Below are positions 17,498 to 24,766 of a stretch of DNA of 64,000 bases, one piece after another. Numbering within the stretch: the first letter of the stretch is position 1; each line of letters starts with the position of its first letter. Source of the DNA: Prochlorococcus marinus str. MIT 1214 (GTDB lineage: Bacteria > Cyanobacteriota > Cyanobacteriia > PCC-6307 > Cyanobiaceae); NCBI RefSeq assembly GCF_027359355.1, contig NZ_CP114777.1, positions 806,001 to 870,000 of the forward strand, given 5' to 3'. The notes under the pieces were generated by a model. That model ran no database searches, was not told the DNA's origin, and worked only from the letters and a program-made list of their open reading frames with translations. The position numbers and the translations under genes are program-made.

Positions 17498-19663
17498 ATG
17501 GATGAATTTGCTCAAAGAAAAACTCAGCAGAAAAATAAAGATAAAATAATAGTATACCCTGTGCCTATGAATTTGGATGAAATAAAAAATGACCTCACGA
17601 TTACAACCAAAATCTCCTCAAAATCGTTAAAGCAAAGAATAATTAATAAAGCATATAAATTACAAGAGAAGGGGCAAGTTTTAGAGGCCGAAAAATATTA
17701 TCAATACTTCGTAGAGAAAGGATTCTCTGATGCTTCTGTATTTTCAAACTATGCAATTATTTTGAAAACATTAGGAAAATTAGATAAGGCAAAATTATAT
17801 CTAAGGAAAGCTATTGAAATCAAACATGATTTTGCAAATGCTCATAATAATTTAGGAACAGTATTACATGATCTTAAAGAATTAGAACAAGCAGAATTGG
17901 CTTTCCGCAAAGCAATATCAATAAGACCTCGCTTTGCAGATGCACATAATAATTTAGCTAATATTTTAAAAGACGCAGGTAAATTACAAGAAGCTGAATT
18001 ATCAGCACGTAAAGCTATTGAACTTAAGCCAGATTCTTCAATAGCGCACTCAAGCCTTGCCAGAATTTTAATTCTAATTAATAAATTAGATGAAGCTGAA
18101 ATGTATCTAAAAAAAGCAATTAAATTAAAACCGAAACCTGATTATTATTATTCATTAGGACAATTATTAGAAAAGTCAGATAAAAAAGAAGATGCCTTAT
18201 ATCAATATAAAAATGCTCAGAATTTGGATCCTAACAACTTATCTTACCAATTAGAAGGTAAACTTAGATTCTCTGCAATACCTTTTAATCAGGAACAAAT
18301 AAATAAAGAGAGAAAACAATATAAGAAACAAATATCACAAATAGATCAATATATAAATCCAGTTTTCACCGGAAAAATATTTTCAACATCTTCATTTTAC
18401 TTGGCTTATCATAATGCATCTGATGACTTGGAAATTTTAAAACTATTAGGTAATGTTTTAAGAAATTCAAAAGGATTAATTAATACTAAATTTAATCAAG
18501 AAAAAGGAATAATAGAATCTCAAAGAAGAAACTCTATTAGGCTTGGTATTTGCTCTGAGTATTTAAAGAACCATTCAGTTTGTATGTTTTTTGGAAACAT
18601 TATCAAGCAAATAGCATCTTCAGATGTAGAGGTCATAATATTTCGAACTCCTTATTCCGAAGTAGATTCACTTAGTCAATCGATTGATTCACTTGCATCA
18701 GAGGTAATAATGATGCCAGAATCTATACAAGAGGCATCCGATTTAATATTAAATCAATCAATTGATATACTTTTTTATCCTGATATTGGGATGTCTAATT
18801 ATACATATCTTCTGTCATTATCAAGACTAGCTTTGGTACAATTTACCACCCTTGGGCATCCAATGACGTCTGGATTACCTGAAATTGACTATTTTATTTC
18901 TTGTGATAATTATGAAACTAAATATTCTAATGAATTTTATTCTGAAAGATTAATTAAACTAAATAGAATACCTGTGAATTATTCTAAACCGATAAATAAA
19001 GGAAATACATTCAATAAATCTAAGTTAAATATATCTGAAAAATCATTCTTAATTGGAATACCTCATGCTCCTTTCAAATTTCATCCAGATTATGATAAAA
19101 TCCTTGATAAAATTCTAGAAAACATTCCAAATTCTTTTCTTTTCTTTGCAGATGGTCCTAAAAAATTACAGACAGATAAGTTAAAGGAAAGATGGGCAAA
19201 AACTACAAAATTAGTTTTGAATCGAACAATATTTTACCCACGAGTCTCATTTGGCGATTTTTTAGAAATAGTAAAAATGTTAGATATAATAATTGATCCA
19301 TTTTATTTTGGAATGGGTAACACCTTTTATCAGGCAATGGCTTTTAATACTCCTGTAGTAACAATGCCAACAAATCATATGAAATCTAGACATGCATTTG
19401 CAGGATACAAGCAAATGGATATCAAAGGTGCACCTATCGCTAATTCACCAGATGAATATATATCAATATGCAAGAAGCTAGCTTTTGATAAATCATATAG
19501 AGAAAATATCGAAACCCAAATAAATGAAAAGGCAAATAAATATCTTTTCAATGATGAAACTATTTTTGAAGAATATATTCAGTTCCTAAAGGATTCACTT
19601 TCTGCTGCTCAAAATAATACTTTATTGCCAGAGAACTGGAAGCCAAAATCTAATTTTAATTGA
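17498..19663 (+). CDS. TPR protein with diverged OGT/SPINDLY-like domain
   Basis: This 721-residue protein starts at ATG 17498. It shows a diverged family motif (YPVPMNLDEIKNDLTITTK), the cap (QRIINKAYKLQEKGQVLEAEKYYQ cut at residue 20, to VFSNYAIIL) and about six TPR units to residue 250. The C-terminal half is a GT41/SPINDLY-like module different from that of the gene at 2686: IRLGICSEYLKNHSV, DILFYPDIGMSNYTYLLS, LVQFTTLGHPMTSGLPEIDY, and IIDPFYFGMGNTFYQAMAFN followed by TPVVTMP and MKSRHAFAGYKQM. It resembles bacterial TPR glycosyltransferases that modify proteins or large glycans. It ends 19 bases from the convergent rfbB. Confidence 0.82.
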   Translation: MDEFAQRKTQQKNKDKIIVYPVPMNLDEIKNDLTITTKISSKSLKQRIINKAYKLQEKGQVLEAEKYYQYFVEKGFSDASVFSNYAIILKTLGKLDKAKLYLRKAIEIKHDFANAHNNLGTVLHDLKELEQAELAFRKAISIRPRFADAHNNLANILKDAGKLQEAELSARKAIELKPDSSIAHSSLARILILINKLDEAEMYLKKAIKLKPKPDYYYSLGQLLEKSDKKEDALYQYKNAQNLDPNNLSYQLEGKLRFSAIPFNQEQINKERKQYKKQISQIDQYINPVFTGKIFSTSSFYLAYHNASDDLEILKLLGNVLRNSKGLINTKFNQEKGIIESQRRNSIRLGICSEYLKNHSVCMFFGNIIKQIASSDVEVIIFRTPYSEVDSLSQSIDSLASEVIMMPESIQEASDLILNQSIDILFYPDIGMSNYTYLLSLSRLALVQFTTLGHPMTSGLPEIDYFISCDNYETKYSNEFYSERLIKLNRIPVNYSKPINKGNTFNKSKLNISEKSFLIGIPHAPFKFHPDYDKILDKILENIPNSFLFFADGPKKLQTDKLKERWAKTTKLVLNRTIFYPRVSFGDFLEIVKMLDIIIDPFYFGMGNTFYQAMAFNTPVVTMPTNHMKSRHAFAGYKQMDIKGAPIANSPDEYISICKKLAFDKSYRENIETQINEKANKYLFNDETIFEEYIQFLKDSLSAAQNNTLLPENWKPKSNFN

Positions 19664-19682
19664 TCATTATTAAAAAAAATTA

Positions 19683-20717
19683 TCAACAATCAAATTTTTC
19701 ACACCATTCAATATTTTCTATATACCATTTCACTGTTAATTTCATTGAATCAATAAATTTCATTTTTGGACTCCAATTCAGCTCTTCTCTTATTTTCTTA
19801 TTATTTATAGCATATCTTCTATCATGACCTAAACGATCTTTCACATAACTCTTGAATCTATTATGAGGAGAGTTTTTACTATTATAGCGATCTAATAATC
19901 CACAAATCATTTCTACTATTTCCTCATTACTCCTCTCTTGACCAGCACCAATGCAATAGGATTCTCCAATACTTCCATATAAAGCTATTTTTATTAACGC
20001 ATCTATATGATCTTCTACATATATCCAGTCACGTATATTTTTACCATCTCCATAAATAGGAATAGGTTTATTATTAATAGCATTTATTATAATTACTGGT
20101 ATTAATTTTTCAGGGTACTGATAGGGACCAAAGTTATTACATGAGTTAGTTACTATAGAAGGAATTCCATAAGTCTTATTCCAAGATTTAACTAAATGAT
20201 CACTAGCAGCTTTTGTTGCTGAATATGGGCTACTTGGATTATAAGAACTTTCCTCAAAAAAAAGTTCAGATTGACCAAGTGATCCAAAAACTTCATCAGT
20301 GCTCACATGAATAAATCTAAAAATATTCTTTCTAATTGATGGAAGTGTATCCCAATGAAATCTTAAAGCTTCAAGTAAATTAAAAGTACCAATTATATTA
20401 CTTTCTAAAAATGGCCTGGGTCCAGATATACTTCTATCAACATGACTTTCTGCGGCTAAGTGAAAAACTAGATCAGGATCAGCTAACTTTATAGCCATTT
20501 TTGTATCTTCAAAATTAGATAAGTCAATCCTCAATAATTGATATCTATTCAAATCACAATCTTTATTGTTTTTATCTAAATTACTTGCATAGCCTAATTT
20601 ATCTAAATTAAATAACTTAAGATTGGTTTCATTAATCAACCTACGAACTAATCTTGAACCTATAAATCCTGAGCCACCAGTAATAAGAACTCTTTTTAAA
20701 GATTTAAAGGAATGCAT
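19683..20717 (-). CDS. rfbB: dTDP-glucose 4,6-dehydratase
   Basis: The enzyme converts dTDP-glucose to dTDP-4-keto-6-deoxyglucose using tightly bound NAD. The 344-residue sequence is a full-length extended SDR: LITGGSGFIGSRLVRRL (Rossmann loop), HLAAESHVDRSI, HVSTDEVFGSLG (catalytic Thr-Asp-Glu of the family), YSATKAASDHLV (Tyr-x-x-x-Lys) and NNFGPYQYPEKLIP. It follows rfbA by 59 bases on the same strand and is probably cotranscribed. The rfbC and rfbD genes that would complete dTDP-rhamnose are not in the window, so the keto sugar may feed another branch, perhaps the His197 dehydratase nearby. Confidence 0.95.
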   Translation of the reverse strand: MHSFKSLKRVLITGGSGFIGSRLVRRLINETNLKLFNLDKLGYASNLDKNNKDCDLNRYQLLRIDLSNFEDTKMAIKLADPDLVFHLAAESHVDRSISGPRPFLESNIIGTFNLLEALRFHWDTLPSIRKNIFRFIHVSTDEVFGSLGQSELFFEESSYNPSSPYSATKAASDHLVKSWNKTYGIPSIVTNSCNNFGPYQYPEKLIPVIIINAINNKPIPIYGDGKNIRDWIYVEDHIDALIKIALYGSIGESYCIGAGQERSNEEIVEMICGLLDRYNSKNSPHNRFKSYVKDRLGHDRRYAINNKKIREELNWSPKMKFIDSMKLTVKWYIENIEWCEKFDC

Positions 20718-20776
20718 AATAAAATATTTTGAATTTTATTTATTTATAGGAGCGTGATTTACAAGACACTAAAACT

Positions 20777-21685
20777 TTAATTTGATAAAGGATCTTTTAT
20801 CTTGAATTCTAAAAGCCTTCTTAGATACTCACCGTAGCTACTGTGACTTAGATTATTTGCTAATTTTACTAATTGATTATCATTAATCCACCCTTGTCTC
20901 CAAGAGATCTCTTCAGGGCAACCTATTTTTAAGCCTTGGCGATATTCAAGTGTTCGAATATATAATGATGCTTCTTGAAGTGAATCAATGGTACCAGTGT
21001 CAAGCCATGCAATTCCCCTTCCCATCATCTTCACATTTAAAAGTTGATCATTCAAATAACTTTTATTTAAATCTGTAATTTCCAATTCACCTCGCGAAGA
21101 AAAATTTAGTTTTTTAGCTCTCTCAATAACAGTATTATCATAGAAATACATCCCAGTAACAGCATATTGACTCGAGGGTTTTTTAGGTTTTTCTTCAATC
21201 TCAATTACGGAGCCAGAATGATCAAACTTCAAAACACCATAATTTTCAGGATCACTTACAGGATACGCAAAAATCGTACCACCTTTATTCCAAGAATCTG
21301 CAGAGCGTAAAATTGAAATCAAATCATTTCCATGAAAAATATTATCCCCTAAGGCAATAGCAACATTATTACTACCAATAAATTCTTCACCTATCAAAAC
21401 AGCTTGCGCAACTCCTTCTGGCTTTTGCTGTATTGCATATTGAAGATCTATCCCCCATTCTTTCCCGTTATCTAGAAGCTTTCGAAATAGTCCAATATGG
21501 TCAGGATCACTAACAATCATGATTTCTTTAATACCACAAAGCATTAAGGTTGCCAAAGGGTAATAAATCATGGGCTTGTCATAGACTGGCATTAATTGCT
21601 TACTAATAGATTTAGTAAGTGGAGCTAATCTTTTTCCTTTACCACCTGCAAGTATTATTCCTTTACGCAGAGAAGAATAAGTCAA
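20777..21685 (-). CDS. rfbA: Glucose-1-phosphate thymidylyltransferase
   Basis: This enzyme makes dTDP-glucose from glucose-1-phosphate and dTTP, the first step to dTDP-linked deoxysugars. The 302-residue protein has the nucleotidyltransferase signature GIILAGGKGKRLAPLTK, KQLMPVYDKPMIYYPL, ALGDNIFHGNDL (metal-binding Asp), EEKPKKPSSQYAVTGMYFYD and WLDTGTIDSL. It is the first gene of a two-gene unit with rfbB and marks the right side of the surface-sugar island; 148 bases upstream of its start lies a small ORF on the same strand. Confidence 0.95.
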   Translation of the reverse strand: MTYSSLRKGIILAGGKGKRLAPLTKSISKQLMPVYDKPMIYYPLATLMLCGIKEIMIVSDPDHIGLFRKLLDNGKEWGIDLQYAIQQKPEGVAQAVLIGEEFIGSNNVAIALGDNIFHGNDLISILRSADSWNKGGTIFAYPVSDPENYGVLKFDHSGSVIEIEEKPKKPSSQYAVTGMYFYDNTVIERAKKLNFSSRGELEITDLNKSYLNDQLLNVKMMGRGIAWLDTGTIDSLQEASLYIRTLEYRQGLKIGCPEEISWRQGWINDNQLVKLANNLSHSSYGEYLRRLLEFKIKDPLSN

Positions 21686-21833
21686 TATAATTACGAATTA
21701 AGGTGAGCAATAAATTTTAGAGATCAATAGGATTGCAATTAATCTCGATAAAATGACAATCATACTTGACACCTTAAACTATACTTGATGACAAAATCAT
21801 CAACAAATCAAATAAAATAAAATTTTTATAACT

Positions 21834-22007
21834 CTAACTGCAAACATTTTTAAAGGCAGCTGTTCTTTTTTTTTCTATTGCAAGAAGATATTTATTTTCT
21901 AGATCATAAGAAAAACTAGTCAAAGCAGCTTCTGAAAAAATCTCGCGTATTTGCCAATTAATTTCGGAATTTGATTTTGTTTTTCTTGAATTCAAAGACT
22001 GATTCAT
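21834..22007 (-). CDS. Small hypothetical protein (57 aa)
   Basis: An ATG at 22007 opens a 57-residue frame ending at TAG 21834-21836. The protein begins MNQSLNSRKTKSN, contains NWQIREIFSEAALTSFSYDL and ENKYLLAIEKKRTAAFKN, and ends VCS. The amphipathic composition (Glu/Lys/Leu/Ala) is unlike translated AT-rich noncoding DNA, which favours a real gene. It has no recognised family. It sits between rfbA and the long intergenic region, on the same strand as rfbA. Confidence 0.45.
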   Translation of the reverse strand: MNQSLNSRKTKSNSEINWQIREIFSEAALTSFSYDLENKYLLAIEKKRTAAFKNVCS

Positions 22008-22833
22008 TTGGTGATTTAAATTTCTAATCGATTAAAATTTAAATGTTTTTAAATTAGTTGTCTAAAAAAAATTATTCATAACAAAAATTCACTAAAAAAA
22101 TCGCCCCGATTCTGATAAAGCTAATAACAAATCGATGGATTATCAACGTAAAAAGATCCATTTCGACACTTAGTTGTACATATTGATACTTTTCCACATT
22201 TTCCTATTTTCCTCATATTGCAAAATGTTTTGTCCGAGAATATTGACAAGAACTTTTCAATGTATCAAGAGATACAAAAACCCTGAGACCAGTTGCAGCA
22301 GTGGAGATTTCGCTAACCCTGTTTTTTTTTGTAATTTATCCACTTATTCAATTGACATGAGCCCTGTTGAGATTTTTTTTAAATCATGAATATTGTGGAA
22401 AAGTGGAAAACTACCTCGTAAACACTTCGAAATCCTTCTCTTTTTTGTTCATCCTCAAAAAGAAAAACAATTAATCCCGTTATGTTTTTTAGCTAGAAAG
22501 ATAAAAGAATTCATAACGTAGAACAGCCTTGTACTATACAATATAGCCTTTCTAGCTCGAGCAAGCGTGCTCCTCTTGCTAGTCTTTAGTTAATAACTCT
22601 AATTACCTTTCAAGATCATCAATTCTCATAAAGCCTAATATTTTTAAAGTATGAATTCCTAGAAAATTTAATAACTTTCTTCAAATCTTTATTTTTTAAT
22701 AAAAAAAATGATAAAGCGCTAATTTCAATTATGTATTTTGAGAGTAAGTTTTTATATAAGCCGATTAAAAATTAATTAATTTATTTTGCTGACTTTGAAA
22801 CCACTAAAAGAAAACTAGAGTCATAGTATTTCT
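22008..22833. other. Gene-poor boundary region of about 826 bases
   Basis: This stretch lies between the sugar island and the core genes. I see no convincing protein-coding gene. A 71-codon frame at 22174-22389 is rich in Phe, Cys and Ser and contains a T-run, so it is probably chance. There are T-runs at about 22322-22330 and 22373-22380. A structured element near 22491-22580 is listed separately. Confidence 0.5.
22491..22580. other. Structured intergenic element (nested inverted repeats)
   Basis: AGCTAGAAAG at 22491-22500 is perfectly complementary to CTTTCTAGCT at 22548-22557. Inside the loop, CTATA at 22534-22538 pairs with TATAG at 22542-22546. Directly after, AGCAAG at 22560-22565 pairs with CTTGCT at 22575-22580. 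Three neat stems within 90 bases of noncoding DNA could be a small RNA or a folded 5' region; no long T-run follows. Strand is undecided. Confidence 0.35.
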
Positions 22834-23067
22834 ATGCATAATCCTTTCTCAATTTATTGGAATAAAAATTGGACATTTCAAATAGTACATATGGAAGGAG
22901 GAATTTATATAGAAGCAAAAGGACTGGGAGTTCAAATAAGAAAACCTTTCTTGGCAACTGAAAACCCATTGACTGCAGCAGATTATTTAGTGCATGGAGA
23001 AGATAGAAATAGACAGTATTTGTTCAACTCTTGGAAATCAAATAAAAACATTCATGATTTTAATTAG
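22834..23067 (+). CDS. Hypothetical protein (77 aa)
   Basis: The frame starts at ATG 22834 and encodes a 77-residue soluble protein without membrane segments: WNKNWTFQIVHMEGGIYIEA, then KGLGVQIRKPFLATENPLTA, and SWKSNKNIHDFN at the end. Its regular alternation of hydrophobic and charged residues looks coding. No family is recognised. It is convergent with lexA, ending 15 bases away. A purine-rich AGGAGG inside the frame near 22897 could permit internal initiation, but no start follows it closely. Confidence 0.55.
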   Translation: MHNPFSIYWNKNWTFQIVHMEGGIYIEAKGLGVQIRKPFLATENPLTAADYLVHGEDRNRQYLFNSWKSNKNIHDFN

Positions 23068-23081
23068 TTGTCTAAATAGAT

Positions 23082-23690
23082 TCAAGTCTTCCTCCAAACA
23101 GCTGCTAACTTCCCCTGAATATGAACTTGATCAGCAGCAATTTCTATAGGTTCATAAGCTGGATTAGCAGCTTCTAAACGAACTAAAGCTCCATCACGAA
23201 AAAAATGTTTTAACGTAGTTCCCAAGCCTGGTACCATTGCGCTAACAATAGTACCGTTTCTCAAAAGAGAAGGTTCACTTACTGGTTCCATTAAAACCAT
23301 ATCTCCGTCTGCAATAAAAGAATCAATCATTGAATCTCCATTCACTGTTAAAGCAAAAAGTCCTTTCAATTGAAGAACAGAATTCAACTCCAGAGTTTCC
23401 TGCACATCATCAAAAGTTTCAATTAAACCTCCTGCAGCTATTGCCCCTAAAACAGGTACACCTGAAATGGTCTCCTCTATTAATTGAAGCGTCCTGGCCT
23501 GGCCTTCTTGCCATTTTATCCAACCTTTTTGTTGCAGATGTCTGAGTCGGCTTTGGATTGGTGCTGGAGATCTAAGTCCCATAGCTTGCATCATCTGCCT
23601 TATTGAAGGGCTGTGATGATGATCTCCAATAAAATCTACAAGCCAGTCATAGAGTTCTTGCTGGGCAGCAGTTAGGGCTTCTTCTGGCAT
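23082..23690 (-). CDS. lexA: LexA repressor
   Basis: LexA represses SOS genes and cleaves itself when RecA is activated. The 202-residue protein has the winged-helix N-terminal domain (SPSIRQMMQAMGLRSPAPIQ near residues 27-46), the Ala-Gly cleavage region GAIAAGGLIE around residue 85, the catalytic Ser in NGDSMIDSFIADGDMVL, and the catalytic Lys in GTTLKHFFRDG. All parts needed for autocleavage are present. Two GTACATATGT-type sites directly upstream (23703-23732) point to autoregulation. It is transcribed away from argF's 3' end on the same strand. Confidence 0.95.
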   Translation of the reverse strand: MPEEALTAAQQELYDWLVDFIGDHHHSPSIRQMMQAMGLRSPAPIQSRLRHLQQKGWIKWQEGQARTLQLIEETISGVPVLGAIAAGGLIETFDDVQETLELNSVLQLKGLFALTVNGDSMIDSFIADGDMVLMEPVSEPSLLRNGTIVSAMVPGLGTTLKHFFRDGALVRLEAANPAYEPIEIAADQVHIQGKLAAVWRKT

Positions 23691-23702
23691 TCGAATACTT
23701 TA

Positions 23703-23732
23703 AGTACATATGTCCTTCAATACATATGTACC
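23703..23732 (-). promoter_or_regulatory. Paired LexA operators before lexA
   Basis: Two near-identical palindromic elements lie 13-43 bases before the lexA start: AGTACATATGTCC at 23703-23715 and ATACATATGTACC at 23720-23732. Both fit the cyanobacterial LexA box, GTAC followed after a short spacer by GTWC. Their spacing of 17 bases centre to centre suggests two dimers bound on nearly opposite faces. Confidence 0.7.
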
Positions 23733-23755
23733 TAAAATGTCTCAACATGGCAACC

Positions 23756-24712
23756 CTAAAGGCCTCCAAGCTGGACGGCTAGCAAGGCTTGCTGAACATG
23801 AAGCCTGTTCTCAGCTTGATCAAAGACATTACTGCTTTGACTCTCTAAAGCCTCTTCTGTGATTTCTTCTCCTCTATGAGCAGGTAAACAATGCAAAATA
23901 ATTACTTCCTCATCTGCAAGCCCTATTAATTTTTGATCAACTTTGTACTTTTTAAAAATTTCTTTCCTCTTTAAATGTTCCTCCTCTTGCCCCATAGAAG
24001 CCCAAACATCTGTATAAATAACTTGAGCTCCTTTGACTGCATTTGAAGGATCATTACAAATAGATAATTTCGAACCAAATTCCGAGAGTGATTTCGCCTT
24101 TTCTAATATTTGAGGATCTGCCTCAAAACCTTTTGGAGAACAAATTTTCACATTAACTCCCAACATCGCTCCGCATATCATCAATGAGTTAGCAACATTA
24201 TTGCCATCTCCGATGTAAGTAAGATTTATTCCTTTTAGCTTCCCAAACTTCTCCTGAATTGTTAAATAATCAGCCAGTGCCTGACAAGGGTGTTCGAGAT
24301 CAGTTAAAGCATTAATGACGGGAATTGTGGACCACTCTGCATATTCTTCTAGTTCTTGCTGAGAAAAAGTTCTAATTGCAAGTACATCACAATATCGACT
24401 CAAAACTCTTGCCGTGTCTTTAATAGGTTCACCCCTTCCGAGTTGCGTGATTTGAGGATTTAAATCAACAGTTTGACCTCCCAGTCTTGTCATTGCAACT
24501 TGAAAACTCACTCTTGTCCTGGTAGAGGCTTTTTTGAATATCAATCCAAGAACTCTATTCCCTAGATCAATTCTTCTATAACCCATTTTTAGCTGTTTAG
24601 CTAATTCAAATAAAGACAAGATCTGATCACTATTTAAATCAGAAGAGGAAAGAAAATTGTTTTTACTAAAAGAAGTTAATTTAGAAGCTAAGCCTGAATA
24701 TGCTGAAGCCAT
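23756..24712 (-). CDS. argF: Ornithine carbamoyltransferase
   Basis: ArgF joins carbamoyl phosphate and ornithine to form citrulline in arginine synthesis. The 318-residue sequence has the carbamoyl-phosphate motif ASTRTRVSF near residue 60, HPCQALADYLT in the middle, TDVWASMGQEEE, and the ornithine-binding HCLPAHRGEEIT near the end. Length is normal for the family. It follows ftsH on the minus strand with 54 bases between, which hold a perfect hairpin. The argD gene for an earlier step lies at 60192. Confidence 0.96.
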   Translation of the reverse strand: MASAYSGLASKLTSFSKNNFLSSSDLNSDQILSLFELAKQLKMGYRRIDLGNRVLGLIFKKASTRTRVSFQVAMTRLGGQTVDLNPQITQLGRGEPIKDTARVLSRYCDVLAIRTFSQQELEEYAEWSTIPVINALTDLEHPCQALADYLTIQEKFGKLKGINLTYIGDGNNVANSLMICGAMLGVNVKICSPKGFEADPQILEKAKSLSEFGSKLSICNDPSNAVKGAQVIYTDVWASMGQEEEHLKRKEIFKKYKVDQKLIGLADEEVIILHCLPAHRGEEITEEALESQSSNVFDQAENRLHVQQALLAVQLGGL

Positions 24713-24725
24713 AAATAAGCCTCAA

Positions 24726-24752
24726 ATATCCTTTATCGGAGATAAAGGATAT
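24726..24752 (-). terminator. Perfect hairpin between ftsH and argF
   Basis: ATATCCTTTATC at 24726-24737 pairs without mismatch with GATAAAGGATAT at 24741-24752 around a GGA loop. It lies after the ftsH stop and just before the argF start. No long T-run follows, so it may be a weak terminator or an RNA-processing or attenuating element rather than a full stop. Confidence 0.5.
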
Positions 24753-24766
24753 AAAAGTCAAGTTTT

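Noticed and set aside
1-21700. CRISPR array or prophage as the cause of the repeats
   Set aside because: The repeats are 102-base coding TPR units and long leader blocks; there are no short spaced direct repeats, cas, integrase, terminase or capsid genes, and no transposase.
22242-22330. Possible small RNA: TTGACA-like box followed by a nine-T run
   Set aside because: The spacing to a TATCAA box is about 14 bases and no stable stem directly precedes the T-run, so neither promoter nor terminator is convincing.
22174-22389. 71-codon frame in the boundary region
   Set aside because: Phe/Cys/Ser-rich chance translation across T-runs; no coherent domain.
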